The position numbers and the translations under genes were made by a program. The notes under the pieces are model-generated. The model was not told where the DNA came from. It saw only the letters and a list, made by a program, of their open reading frames with translations, and searched no databases. Positions 1 to 10,760 of a stretch of 64,000 nucleotides of DNA are shown in pieces (within the stretch, counting starts at the first letter, position 1; each line of letters begins with the position of its first letter). The stretch comes from Sipunculus nudus (lineage: Eukaryota > Annelida > Sipuncula > Golfingiida > Sipunculidae). The stretch is from contig CM049308.1 of NCBI GenBank assembly GCA_026874595.1, positions 44,897,327-44,961,326 on the forward strand, written 5' to 3'.

Positions 1-28
1 GCGCTATTGTTGCGGGTGTTCCTTAATC

Positions 29-131
29 ACTCGAGTACAGGAGTATCGTATCTAATTACATCAAAGCGTGTTCCTGAAACACTCCAGTGCTCGAGTTTCG
101 TGTATCATCACGTCAAAGCGTGTACCGAGCT
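29..131. repeat. Imperfect ~52-60 bp direct duplication
   Basis: Two adjacent blocks share TCGAG (31 and 91) and TCAAAGCGTG (61 and 112) in the same order, with variable spacing between them. It is a short decayed tandem duplication with no visible coding role. An open frame runs through it, but its composition is repeat-like. Confidence 0.45.
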
Positions 132-517
132 AAAGCTTCGTGAGCTTCGTTCGGAGCTTCGTTTATTTGTTGTGGAATGCGGTGTGATAAAATATGACAG
201 AAATTGGTTGGTATGAACGCAATCTCTCCACTTTTTTGAGTGCTTCTTTACTACCTGAACAACCTTCCCTGCTAGTTTGTTACCCAACTGATGGTAAGGA
301 AAAACGTTCATATGTCGAATACCATTGTTGAAAAAGAAAATTTCAAACTCTTGACTTAGCAAACGACGGTCTGTTGTCCAGGACCATGAAACTGGGTAAT
401 CCAGGCAATGGTGCACTTGATGCCGGGGTGACCCGTGTGGTGATACGGGGCCGTTGGAGTGACCAACAAACAGCGAAAACGAGAAGGTAAATAAGAGGCG
501 GACTAGTTTATTTAGAT

Positions 518-577
518 CTGTAAACGAGTGTATACACTTGAAGTAACCTATATCGTGGTGCCGTACGGAGATTAACT
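518..577 (+). repeat. Dispersed 60-bp repeat, copy 1
   Basis: This 60-bp block starts CTGTAAACGA and ends near GGAGAT-AACT. It matches 2021-2080 in the same orientation, sharing CCTAT..CGTGGTGCCGT and TACACTT. The two copies lie about 1.5 kb apart. They could be ends of a larger element or two independent dispersed copies; I found no terminal TG/CA structure to prove an LTR pair. Confidence 0.6.
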
Positions 578-1130
578 CCCGCTCATTAATATGACAATTA
601 ATTACACATGAAATACATTAAAACATTTAGATATTGTACTCTAAAATAAATTTACATTTCCTTGGTTAACATGTTTATAAAGGTCTCTCTGTGAGGAGAC
701 TACAGTACTCGCGCAATAATGTTATTGACTTAAAATAGTGCGGGTTCCTCCCTGCTTATGGAGATATTACTATAAGAAAGTATTGTTGCAATAAAATCGA
801 GATTGAAAGCAAACAACTAAAACGTGGGGTTGCAGATATTGGTAGAATAATCTAATTTATCTTTTAAACAGAAAACTGTCAAAACTATTTCTGTTTTTGG
901 CAGCGTTTTTGTGTAATCAGACACAAAACCGCTCTAAATACGTTCACTTCAGCCCTGACCGATGAAGCGGACGGACGTATAGTGGGGCGGCGCAGTAAGT
1001 TTCGGCAACGGTTCCTTATTCTTTGATGATCTATAGTTATTTTCGAGAAATGTATTCAGATTATGATACTATTATATACTATGTTATCAACTTCAAAATC
1101 CATATAAACCAGAAATTTCCACAACAAGCG
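578..1130. other. AT-rich stretch with no recognised feature
   Basis: I see no splice-bordered open frame, RNA gene or clear repeat here. The only patterned piece is a short GC-rich patch near 950-1000. Confidence 0.4.
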
Positions 1131-1178
1131 CTATTTACATGAAATTATTCCCCGATTCAGAATACCACTTGATAAGAG

Positions 1179-1206
1179 CCCCCCCCCCCCCCCCCCCCCC
1201 CCCCCC
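1179..1206. repeat. Poly(C) tract, 28 bp
   Basis: An uninterrupted run of C. It is one of about a dozen G or C homopolymers in the window. Its exact length is likely to be unreliable in any assembly. Confidence 0.9.
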
Positions 1207-1209
1207 AGG

Positions 1210-2020
1210 GAAACAATAAGATTAGTGCCAGCTGATTTTGAGTGAGTAAACACTACTCCGGCAATCTTAACATCATTTGAATAGCGAGTTACGTTTAGCG
1301 AGTTACGTTTAGCAATATTACAAACAGTAATATCTGAATTATTTACATGAGTAAAGATAAAGTGGTTTTGTTGGAATATCCTTACTGTGTTGTTAACCAA
1401 GAGACGAGATCAAATAGTAATAAATTAAGGGATATTTTATAATTAAAACAGATACCACCTATTCTAGCCGACTGGAACAGGCTTTGCGTCTAAGTTGGTA
1501 AGTTCTCATTTTAAGAATAAAACTATTTAAAAAAAAAGAGAATAATTTAACGGGCTAAACAGTAAATTTCCCCCAACAGTGCTATTACGGGGTTCCGTAA
1601 TAAGCGAAATAGGGGCTTGAATTAGTTCCAGGTTCGTCCGCCAGATGGCAGCACTATTACCAGATGACCGTATTTCTCTCAATGTTTAAAGACAATTTTG
1701 ATATTGAGTGCTCAATGTAGAATATTATTTAAATGGGCAATAATAATACTCCGTTTAATTTATTTAGAGAGTTCCAAACAGTTTGCCCAGAGCTGAAGAG
1801 CCTTATTGTCTACGGACGTGAGCCAGCGGGGTTTTTAAACGTGGTCCTGTTCATAAGGTACATATATTTATCTCGTATCTTCGTATCTTTCCTAGGTATA
1901 CAATTCAAACAATTATTACTCGTTACTCTAAATTCATGTTAATTTAAAGAACAAGGCATAAGTTAATATCGCACTTCTATCTGACTGCCTACACGTACAA
2001 AGATAACAGTGTGAGCCTAC
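1210..2020. other. Intergenic sequence, nothing recognised
   Basis: It contains a short duplication of GCGAGTTACGTTTAG (near 1281 and 1296) and otherwise AT-rich unique sequence. No exon or RNA gene could be supported. Confidence 0.4.
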
Positions 2021-2080
2021 CTGTAAACGAAGTGCATACACTTCACAGCAACCTATCGTGGTGCCGTTCGGAGATGAACT
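2021..2080 (+). repeat. Dispersed 60-bp repeat, copy 2
   Basis: Second copy of the block at 518-577. It starts CTGTAAACGA and carries CCTATCGTGGTGCCGT, with a few substitutions and small indels. Confidence 0.6.
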
Positions 2081-2635
2081 GGATCTAGCAGTCTCTCCAT
2101 ACGACACCTCGGCCCCAGGAGTGACGTCACTTGTTTCTAAAACCTGTCTTAACAAGTTGTAGAATTATTTACCGGTAGGCCAAGGAAAAAACAGAGATAC
2201 AATGAAACGTGTGAACACGTGAGACGCGGTTAACTAAAACTAAATTTACATGAACAAAACAAACGCCAGGTCATGGCTCGTGTCGTACTATCAATACAGT
2301 ACACATGACCAGCACACAGATGTTTATATGTAACGCTAAATGATGTCCACACGTACATATACATGAAGGTGATAAATGTATACAAACAAAGGGGAGCCCC
2401 CAAGTTTATCAGTGAATATACATACGAGCATATACATTATTACGACCGGTTTAGTGCTGTTATAATAGAACAATACCATGATGCCAATAAGATGATATTG
2501 ATACAATAACACAAATATTTTACCCTTGTTATGCAGACAAATGGATTTAAAATTAGATTTGATTATTTCTTCCCAGGTTTGTCCAGAGAAGCATGAAACA
2601 CTAGAAAAGCAGGGACCAGATTGAACCAAATAAAT

Positions 2636-2656
2636 GGGGGGGGGGGGGGGGGGGGG
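2636..2656. repeat. Poly(G) tract, 21 bp
   Basis: An uninterrupted G run followed by TAAAAGGTCA. It is a homopolymer with quadruplex potential and uncertain true length. Confidence 0.9.
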
Positions 2657-2808
2657 TAAAAGGTCAACCGCACCTAATGGGGGTTAGACTGGCATCGAAA
2701 ACCATCAGAATAATTTTCCCCTTGGTATGGTCCTGCGTGGTCTACATGCATCCGGCTCCATGGTGATATCAGTGTGTGTCTTCACTGGAGTACGTATCTT
2801 TAAAGGGG

Positions 2809-2825
2809 GTGGAAGCCTTGCAATT
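2809..2825. repeat. Short segment shared with 10.1 kb in inverted orientation
   Basis: The block AAAGGGGGTGGAAGCCTT is the reverse complement of a segment at about 10109-10130. It is probably the remnant of one dispersed family; too short to name. Confidence 0.35.
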
Positions 2826-3102
2826 TAATCCCCATATGAATAAGTCACACCTGAAGGGCCGCCCAGACTCATTGAAAATATATTATAATCAGAATCTGTA
2901 TATGTAATAATATGGAATTGCAGTCGAGAGGCGCAGTACTGGGCGCTGCCATGACAGCTTCTGCAGCCGTGAACTGCCCCGTGATAAGGCGAGATAACAC
3001 GGGACTATGACGCGGTGGGAACCCAAACACTGTCACTTCCGGTGCACGTGTATTACTTAAAGCCTTGTCAAATCCTTCAAATTATCTACTACAAAATCAA
3101 AG

Positions 3103-3330
3103 ATGCCTCAGTGTCAAGCGGTCGATTATTCCAACCGTCGAGTGAACACTACGAGGATTTCTTTCTTCATGATCCCCAATTGCCGCAGAGACCCAAGTAA
3201 ACGGGAATTAGCTCAAAAAGGCTCCACAACATCGGCAGTGGGCGTGGCAACTCGGTGCCATGCAGTGGTCACCCATCCTTTCGGCAAGGGCTGGGGTTTC
3301 TGCATGGGAAATTTTACTCAAGACTACCTA
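3103..3330 (+). pseudogene. THAP zinc-finger domain remnant
   Basis: Starting at ATG 3103 the frame reads MPQCQAVDYSNRR, then SFFMIP and RDPSKRELAQK. This follows the usual start of THAP DNA-binding domains (MP..C.A..C.NR, S.F.IP, then a W-containing helix). After AQK the homology continues in another frame as LHNIGSGRGN, so there is a frameshift near 3215. The position where THAP domains carry their second zinc-binding Cys is Tyr here (VDYSNR), so a working zinc site is unlikely. THAP domains occur in cellular transcription factors and in P-element-type transposases; no transposase core follows. Best read as a decayed fragment. An exon of a live gene is less likely because of the frameshift. 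Confidence 0.55.
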
Positions 3331-3672
3331 ACAAATACAGCACTAACGACGGACAAGAAGAGTATCAGATGTTAACAGCTGAGGCATGATGCAATAACAG
3401 CATTGTTTGGGTACAAGATCCAAGATGTGGACAGAGGTCCTGACCTCGCCCGGCCGTCAAGCGGACGAGAGTAAAAGCAGGCAAGTGCCGTCACGTCTCT
3501 TAACAGTTAACAAGATCTCGACAGTAACTGAAACTTTTTATGTTTATCATGTTTTTTAGACATTTAAAAATTAGAATTGAATGAGGCTTTTTTATCAAAT
3601 TTCCTGACAATTTGCACACGCTGCGGTCATATTTTCACCTTATGTTCCCATCATCGCCCACGTCAGCCGCTC

Positions 3673-3685
3673 GGGGGGGGGGGGG
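3673..3685. repeat. Poly(G) tract, 13 bp
   Basis: G homopolymer in AT-rich sequence. Confidence 0.85.
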
Positions 3686-3689
3686 ATTA

Positions 3690-4320
3690 TTCTTTCGCGG
3701 TCCTTTTGCAAAAAATGAGAAATAATTCTGTACTCTTGAAAAGGTGAAAAATTATCTGAACAATTATTAAAGGGAAGGACAGATATCTGGGAAGTCTTAG
3801 AATATTTCTTGTTAACATGAACATTTGTCAAATGTCGATTAGTATCAAACTCGACACTCGGTTTTTTTAAAGGATTGACTGGCAGGAGTCAGAAACTTGG
3901 TCTGCTCCCCAGATCAAACATACTTTTTATTATTTACAATTTTTACACAGGTGAACATTATTTTGTATTGATTTTTTATTAATTAAATAATATACATGTA
4001 TAAATACAATCACTATTTTTTACCTCTCCTCAGTGTCATTTTCTTTATGTAAGTACATAAAAACTGTATTTTAATGTTACTTATGACATGCACACAATAT
4101 CAATATTATAAATATATATATATACACGCACAAATAAAATTATAGTTTACCGTCTTATAATACTGAGAGTAGACTTTCTCAATATAAATATATAAATGTT
4201 GTATATTCATGTAACTTCTGACACACAGACAAACATATTTAAATAATAACATTGATTGGTAGATCAGAAAAAATATCACTGAATGTAACACTATTCTGTG
4301 GTTAATGGTTATAATATTAT
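3690..4320. other. AT-rich, candidate 3' flank of the minus-strand exon at 4323-4488
   Basis: No open frame with splice signals. Minus-strand AATAAA signals (TTTATT on the plus strand) occur near 3927 and 3976 and could serve the exon to the right. A short (AT)n lies near 4108-4122. Confidence 0.3.
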
Positions 4321-4322
4321 TT

Positions 4323-4488
4323 TTATTGCAGGGCTTCCCCCACTTCTTTGAAACCAGGGTACTTGTCATCTGGATCTGGATCAGGCTGCAGCACTTCTTG
4401 ATGGCAGAGTGATTCTGTTTGCCCTGCCCAGATATTGCCAATGTGTATCCAGGCTGGCGGTTGTCTGAAAGCCATTCGCCTAATCTGC
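4323..4488 (-). CDS. Possible 3'-terminal exon, unknown product
   Basis: On the minus strand a good acceptor (pyrimidine-rich GTATTTGTTCCAG) precedes GCAGATTAGGCGAATGG. With one leading base left over from the previous codon, the frame runs about 54 codons to a TAA at 4325-4323. Its tail is acidic and proline-rich (LQPDPDPDDKYPGF..EVGEALQ). A second frame (RLGEWLSDNRQPGYT..) also stays open and runs past the end, so the correct frame is not certain. The exon is less AT-rich than its flanks and an AATAAA overlaps the stop region. No upstream exon was found and I do not recognise the protein. It could equally be a fragment of an old transposon gene. Confidence 0.3.
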
Positions 4489-4499
4489 CTGGAACAAAT

Positions 4500-5190
4500 A
4501 CAGCACAGTGATTACAGATTTGCAATTTTGAATGTGAAAATAAGATGTATTATAAATATGAATGTGAAATGTGTTCATTTATTTGCTGTCCAGGTCAACA
4601 TCTTTTATGTTTCTGTGAGAGGTTTCTACATTTTGTCACATGCCTTATTTTACTGGCAACTTTTTAAAGTTTTAATAAATGTATGAATACAAGAAAACTG
4701 CAAGACTATTATTAAAGTTAATTTGTATATGGCTATGAGCTTCACTGCTTTATTCACCTTTTCATGCTTGTGAGAATCTTTTTATCAAGTTTGCAGCTGC
4801 ATGAATGAAGAAGCTTATCTCATAAAGTTATGAATACTCATTTTAAGTATGGTATACATAATATACGACAAATTTCATTTGCGGTAGTATCATAGTTAAA
4901 CTTGAATGGGACAATATAATAAAAAAAATATTTATTTACATGCATACAATGATACAATACATTACCGGTATATCCATAGTTGCACAAATAATTTTTAAAA
5001 AGTAAAAAGGGAAGACAGAAGGTGTGAAAGGGCCAAATATAAAGATATAAAATATATGCAGGAGTAAAGTACTGACGATCGTACGCATATCGTAATTATT
5101 ATTGTTTCATTTGAAAGTCCTTCTGGTCTTACCTGTTACTATTAGTCATTATGCAAGGTAGCCATCTCCTTTCAACTTTCGATATTAGGT
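4500..5190. other. AT-rich intergenic or intronic stretch
   Basis: Nothing beyond A/T-rich unique sequence. If the 4323-4488 exon is real, this would be its upstream intron. Confidence 0.35.
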
Positions 5191-5439
5191 GTCTGGAAAA
5201 TCACGTCCGAAGCACCGCCTCCGACAGACAAAGTAAAGCTGGCAGGTTAGATGACACAATCGGTTTCGGCCAAGTCAGACGCGCGGACACCTCTCTAAGC
5301 TCTGTAGCACACGCGTGACCTCCTGGTCGGCATTGCGTCGGTAACAAGTGACTGCGTCGAGACCATGAATCCAAGGCATGACAATCCCGCCCAGTGTTTT
5401 CATCCTCGTCCGACGATGATTTTTTGTCATTTTGCAGTA

Positions 5440-5592
5440 CTCGTTCATACGGAGCCCCGTTGGGGACACGACTTATCATTTTGTGCGCACGACTTATTAT
5501 TTCGTGCGCACAACTTATTATTTTGTGCGCACGACTTATTACTTCGTTCGCACGACTTATTATTTTGTGCGCACAACTTATTACACACGAGT
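5440..5592 (+). repeat. 21-bp tandem array with GTGCGCAC core (copy A)
   Basis: The palindrome GTGCGCAC, one copy mutated to GTTCGCAC, recurs at 5483, 5504, 5525, 5546 and 5567, exactly 21 bp apart. It is separated by ACTTATTATTT-type spacers. The left flank contains CGGAGCCCCGTTGGGGAC. The period of 21 keeps several frames open with a 7-residue repeat; these frames are artefacts. The same array with the same flank occurs in reverse orientation at 9540-9720. Confidence 0.9.
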
Positions 5593-5693
5593 TTATAAGT
5601 GGTGGAAACGAGGTATTATCTGAATTTTGTCCGTCAATGCACAGGCGCATATGGAACAATACTATATACATCCAGTGGGGGAATTCCTGTCAC

Positions 5694-5698
<5 letters not shown>

Positions 5699-5751
<53 letters not shown>
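5699..5751. repeat. (TA)n microsatellite
   Basis: About 26 TA repeats, roughly 110 bp beyond the 21-bp array. A longer (AT)n has the equivalent position next to the inverted copy at 9.3 kb, so it is probably part of the same element. Confidence 0.9.
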
Positions 5752-5755
<4 letters not shown>

Positions 5756-5759
5756 CAAA

Positions 5760-6300
5760 GTCAAAATACACAGCAAAGTTATCTTGATGTACATCGCAGG
5801 TTTGTTTAACTATATATTGCTAAGATAATAATTATTGTCCAGGAGTTCTATAGTAAATAGCTGACACGTCAGCATGTTTCTTGTTTCAAGACCAGCCACA
5901 CTTACAGTAGCTGGTCATTCAATTACCAGCATTAAGATCGAAGGCCACGACCGACCGTCTCTTATGAGCATAACGGTATGCTGTAAAAGAATTGGTCACA
6001 CAGACAGACAGACATCTTTTCATATTACCATGCATGTGAGGTCATGGAGACATAAATATGACAATGGAGGTAGCTCAGGAGAAAAGTGTATATAATTTTA
6101 ATCAGATCATGAGATGTTGTTATGATATTGATATCAAACATTGTAGAATGATACATTTTGTATCGATGGTGTAAATCAAGGTCTTATACAAATTCAGGCC
6201 CAGATGTTTAACATTTTCATTTTTTTATCACACAGGCTAAATGTAACTTTGTTATACTTGTGAAACTAGGTCATGGGACTATTATTTGTATCCCCAGAGA
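5760..6300. other. Unique sequence with no supported gene
   Basis: AT-rich sequence with no exon borders or RNA motifs that I can support. It leads into the ~330-bp repeat units. Confidence 0.35.
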
Positions 6301-7353
6301 AAGTCGGGATACTATGGTTTAAGCACGGTCGCGCCTCCGCCGCCGCCGAGGGGGATTTTGTTTGGACGCGATAACTCAGAAATATTTTACGGATCTTTAC
6401 CAAACTATGGGTGAGAGGACGAAGCCTGTTCAAAATGGGGTCATGACCTTTGATAGGAGGGTGACCTTGACCTTGAATAGGGCCTTTTTGGGGGGGGGGA
6501 TATCACACAAATTCTAAAATATCTCAAGAAATCATGCATAGATTGATCCAAAATTCAACTTGACCGAAGATCTTGGATAGTGTTGTCATATACCGGAAAC
6601 TGGTGGCGCTACCTGTTATCCTTTTCTTGTTTTCATGGCGTTTAATACACCCATCATTGCCAGTTAACAGTACTGTGAGCATTATAAGTAAAAAACTAAT
6701 GAACAGAATTCTTTTATATTATGAATATACATAGACATGGGTTATTGGATGATGTATATTTAAATTGGGGTCATGACCTTTCCTTTGAGAGTGGCCTTGA
6801 CCTAGAATATTGTCATATATGGTGAAAATCACATAAAATCATGAATGCCTCAATAAGGTATGCATGGATTGGTCCAAAAATCAACTTGACCGAAGATCTT
6901 GGATGGTGTTGTCATGTACCGGACACTTGTGGCGCCACCTTTTATCCTTTTCTTGTTTTCGTGCCGTTTAATACCCCTATCATTGCCACTTAACAGTACT
7001 GTGAGCATTATAAGTCAATAACTAATGGACAGAATTCTTTCATGTTATGCATATACATAGTGTTACAGGTGCCCTTTTTATTGTGTGACACGGGCGTAAC
7101 TCGTGTTGTAGCGCTCTTGCCTGGCCGCGTGTTGCACTCTCGGTTTAATCCGTACTGGTTGAACTCTCGTTGTCATGCTAGCTTTGGGCTTTCTCGCCTG
7201 GTCGAGCCGGGGCGAGCTCACGTGTGGACCCTGGTATGTCGAGACACAGCGATGTTTTTCTTGATGATTCCTGTAACGCGTGTTTACTGTGTATTATGTT
7301 AGATCCTTTAGACTGTTCGAGAAGTGGAAAATTCTCGGCTTAGGGCGAGAAGT

Positions 7354-7361
7354 TATAAATA
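7354..7361 (+). promoter_or_regulatory. TATA box of the solo LTR
   Basis: TATAAATA followed by a GGGGGCTGTG stretch. The sister LTR has TATATAAA in the same place (55114). This marks the U3 promoter of the LTR family. Confidence 0.6.
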
Positions 7362-7756
7362 GGGGGCTGTGTTTTAAAGGAGAGAGAGAGGTGAGAGAAT
7401 ATTCCAGCGGAAACAGACGTGCGTATGTCAGTTTGTGGGACCTGTCCGATTATCCACAGTAATTTCATGGATTCTGCTATTACTAACTCTATACAATTTA
7501 TAGCTGCCTGCCTCAAATTTACTTTCTGGATTGTTACAAGAGCTTTACATTGGACTGTTATTCTCCGAGAGAGTTTGTGTGGACTTTTCATCCGGCTTAT
7601 ACATTTCAAAGGACTTTTCGCTGTGGCAGTGGTGGTATCCAGGTACTGTGTTCTTTGTTTATTTTACTGTTTGATTGTATTGATTTATTGTTATACTGTT
7701 GTTATACTGTATAATTGTATTGATTAAGTGTATTGTAATGTTAGGGTTGCTTTAAG

Positions 7757-7762
7757 AATAAA
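7757..7762 (+). terminator. Polyadenylation signal AATAAA of the solo LTR
   Basis: AATAAA inside AAGAATAAATTATAG. It is conserved at 55438 in the sister LTR and, on the minus strand, in the fragment near 37580. Confidence 0.55.
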
Positions 7763-8644
7763 TTATAGTTATTTGTTAACAAAAAACCACTGACTTCTTA
7801 ATTCATTCCCCTAGACATTTCACGCTGCCTACTGTTACAGAATCTGATTTTTTTATCTCCTTGACAAAATTAATGCTCATCACGCATACGTGATCTGTTG
7901 ATATTAGGTTCCGTAACAAGAGACATGGGTTATGGAAATGATGTAGATTTAAATTTGGGTCAAGGCCTTCCCTATGAGAGTGGCCTTGACCTTGAATATT
8001 GAATCATAAATATCTCAATAAGGGATGCATGGATTGGTCCTAAAAACAAATTGACCGAAGATCTTGGATAGCTTTGTCTTCTGCGGAAGACAGGTGGCGC
8101 CACCTTCTGTCCTTTTCTTGTTTTCGGGCCTTTTAATTCTCATCATTGCCACTTGACAGTACTGTGAGCATTATGTCTAAAACTAATGGACAGATTGGGC
8201 TGAAATTATGCATGTCCTTTGATCTTGGATACCTTCATCTTGTATTCAAAGTACATATGCTTAGGGTAAAAATTGCTTATATCTCCGGAGTGGTTCTGAG
8301 GAGTGATTTGACCTATTGGCCTGAAAGTGTGCATATCCATATATCTTGGACTCCTCCATCTTTTTCTCAAGACTGGTTGTGCCATCTGCAATCGTTTTTT
8401 CGTGGCGTCCATCTGCACATGTGCTTTGGGTGAAAATTGCTCATATCTCCGGATTGGTTCAAGGTATTGGTCTGAAATTTGGCATGTCCATCCATCTTGG
8501 AAAGTTTTTTTTCGTAAACCAGACACTAGGCGCCACCTACCTTCCCGTTTCCGTAAAATAAATTAATGCTCTTTTGTGAGGAGTGATTTGACCTATTGGC
8601 CTGAAATAATGCATATCCATAGATTCATAGATCAATGGGCAACA

Positions 8645-9260
8645 AAGCATTGCCTCAGCAAAACCGAAAGTCAACTGATATGAGGAGAATCATTGTAGAA
8701 TAACTTCAGCAGAGAAACACTGTTCTTGTAAACAATTTTAAAAACAGTTGGATCATGGATCAGGATACTGAAGTGCATGATGTTAGCTGAGCCAATGAAA
8801 TCAAAATGAAATACAGTATTTGTTGACTCGGATTGCGAAATAAACAATTATGTGGGAATTACGCAACATATAAATAAACAAGGCATTAAAAACAACACTA
8901 TAAATGATAATTTGTAAAGAACATTCAAAATAGTCTTAATAAAATAGCCTAAGATAACTCGGAGGGTCACTGTTTGTCCGGGTACAAATCAATATGTATG
9001 CGCCTATGCCAATTGGCCAAAAGATAGTCCAGTCTTTTAACGAAATACTGACGCCGTCGTGATACTCTTAAGGTGTGAGGTCGGTTTTCTACACCCTGAG
9101 GATCCAATATCCCCAAGTTCCCCAACTGTCTCCTTTTTTGACAGGCTTTTTTTTTATATATCCAATGGTAAACATGCATAATTGCTCTATGTCTCTCAGC
9201 GAGAACTACAATTTCCTTAAATTTGAAACCTAAATTTAAAGTAAAATTACACACACGCAC
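8645..9260. other. Stretch without a gene
   Basis: AT-rich sequence of no recognised family. The minus strand carries an open frame near 8967-9260 with no splice borders and no recognisable motif; I do not call it. Confidence 0.35.
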
Positions 9261-9265
9261 ACACG

Positions 9266-9316
9266 AATATATATATATATATAATATACCTATATATATA
9301 TGTATATATATATATA

Positions 9317-9363
<47 letters not shown>
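9266..9363. repeat. (AT)n microsatellite
   Basis: Alternating AT with a few CC interruptions. It lies on the outer side of the inverted 21-bp array, mirroring the arrangement at 5.4-5.75 kb. Confidence 0.9.
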
Positions 9364-9366
<3 letters not shown>

Positions 9367-9539
9367 CAATTTTAATGCCAGATACACAGCCACATAACCA
9401 CTTTATCTACAATAAAAGGCAAATACCCACATTTTATATGATACTTGGAAACTTAAGTCGACTGCTACAGAGTCATATTCATGCGTCTGTGCCTTCACGT
9501 AGACAATTGACACAATATCCGCACATGACTAATAAACTT

Positions 9540-9720
9540 GTGCGCATGATATAATAAGTTGCGTGCACGAAAAAATAAGTCGTGCGCACAAAATAATAAG
9601 TCGTGCGCACGAAATGATAAGTCGTGCGCACAAAATAATAAGTCGTGCGCACAAGTTAAAAAGTCGTGCGCACGAGATAAATATTTTTTTACTCATGTCC
9701 CTAACGGGGCTCCGTACGTT
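9540..9720 (-). repeat. 21-bp tandem array with GTGCGCAC core (copy B, inverted)
   Basis: GTGCGCAC at 9582, 9603, 9624, 9645 and 9666, spaced exactly 21 bp, with spacers reverse-complementary to those at 5.5 kb. The flank GTCCCTAACGGGGCTCCG (9697 onward) is the reverse complement of the flank of copy A. The two copies therefore belong to one element family inserted in opposite orientation. Confidence 0.9.
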
Positions 9721-9724
9721 CACA

Positions 9725-10760
9725 CTGTCATATATCTGGCTCGTCAAATACGGTTGAATTTCGCTGAGATCGCGCGTTGTTTACCAAGTGGCCATGCTGC
9801 TTTCCCAGTATGACCTTCACCCTAACCTCCGCGCAGAAACCACTGCTGCGCAAGCAGATGGCACACAACTGACCAGCCTCCCTGCTGGAGGTTACAGCCC
9901 TGAAGCCAATCACTGTGCTGCTACAGTAGGGTTCCCGTTTCGTCAGCAGTGCTGGGCCGAGCAAGCCAACATGGCAGCGCCCATGGGCCTTGTTTTTTCT
10001 CATTTGACCTTTAATTACTGGACTAACTGTGATCATATAGCGCGTATGGCATCCCTGTGTACGATGTTCATGGATGGATTAATTGAATTAAGCAGGTTCA
10101 GATTTAAGGCTTCCACCCCCTTTAAGAAGAAAAAGCTCATGCTTAAATTTGTCTCTATAAGCGTCTGCAATATCCGTAATGTTGTGAACCCCCTCCCAGT
10201 TGAGTGCAAACTCTTCCAACCACGGCCTAACAAACTTGAACCAGAGCCCGGTTCAAGGGCTAGGTCAATTTCGAACATCTATGACCTTGATGCACTTTTC
10301 CAGGTCACAGCATCGATAATGCTAAAATGAATTTTACGCAATAACTCGAAAAGAACACTGTCACTAAACTTGTAGCATTGACGTACTTCATGAAGGGCTA
10401 GGTAAAGTTCGAATATGGGCGACCTTGATGCAGTTCTCAAGGTCACACGGATAATCTTGGTGGGTGACATGGACCCATCTAAGAATTTATACAAAACCTT
10501 AATCCAGCTTTTTCCACAACAGGCAAGGGACATACTAGAACTGTTCCACAGATCAACTTGTTATCTTGTCGTTTTGAGATTCTTTATCTCACGGATCCCC
10601 AGCGTCGACGGTGCTGTGCTGGTCTGCCAGACTTCCAGATGTAGGTCTGCGACTCTGAGCCTCACCAAGTTAAATTTACGTAACGTATTATCAGCGCTGC
10701 ACGCGCCAAAAGAAATAACACTGGCAGTGTTACCTGTGATGCCCTAACAGTGGGGTGGCA
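9725..10760. repeat. Decayed repeat region with duplicated GACCTTGATGCA block
   Basis: Blocks at about 10250-10320 and 10395-10455 share AAGGGCTAGGT, TTCGAA, GACCTTGATGCA and AGGTCACA at about 143-bp spacing. A long open plus-strand frame crosses this region (9788-10330) but has no recognisable domain and spans repeats. I regard the region as non-coding. Confidence 0.45.

Larger units (their letters stand above)
7061..7918 (+). mobile_element. Solo LTR, family 1 (858 bp)
   Basis: It begins TGTTACAGGTGC and ends TTCCGTAACA, giving the TG...CA ends and short inverted termini (TGTTAC/GTAACA) of an LTR. Internal signals are TATAAATA at 7354 and AATAAA at 7757, about 400 bp apart, as expected for U3-R-U5. 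It is flanked by ATAG (7057-7060) and AGAG (7919-7922), a 4-bp target duplication with one change. The sister repeat unit at 6727-6745 shows the uninterrupted site. No internal retroelement sequence remains, so it is a solo LTR left by recombination. Relatives are at 54850-55597 and 37480-37775. The retroelement superfamily is not identifiable from the LTR alone, though a 4-bp duplication fits Ty3/Gypsy. Confidence 0.88.
6300..8640 (+). repeat. Tandem ~330-bp dispersed-repeat units (interrupted by a solo LTR)
   Basis: Units share, in order, GTGACCTTGACCTTGAAT, TTGACCGAAGATCTTGGAT (near 6557, 6883, 8048), GTGGCGCC (6602, 6929, 8093), TTATCCTTTTCTTGTTTTC, and ACAGTACTGTGAGCATTAT. The spacing is about 326 bp for the first pair. 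For the second pair it is about 300 bp once the LTR is removed. A more degenerate continuation (8180-8640) reuses the ATGCATATCCATA and ATCTTGGA phrases. It has no coding capacity. It belongs to the same broad family as 37.9-40.5, 43.1-43.8 and 63.6 kb. Confidence 0.8.

Noticed and set aside
5394-5809. Open frames with repeated ARLIILC / TTYYFVR / YIYIYI patterns
   Set aside because: They are produced by the 21-bp array and the (TA)n tract.
9788-10330. 180-codon open frame on the plus strand
   Set aside because: It crosses repeat phrases (GACCTTGATGCA blocks), shows no domain and has no splice borders.
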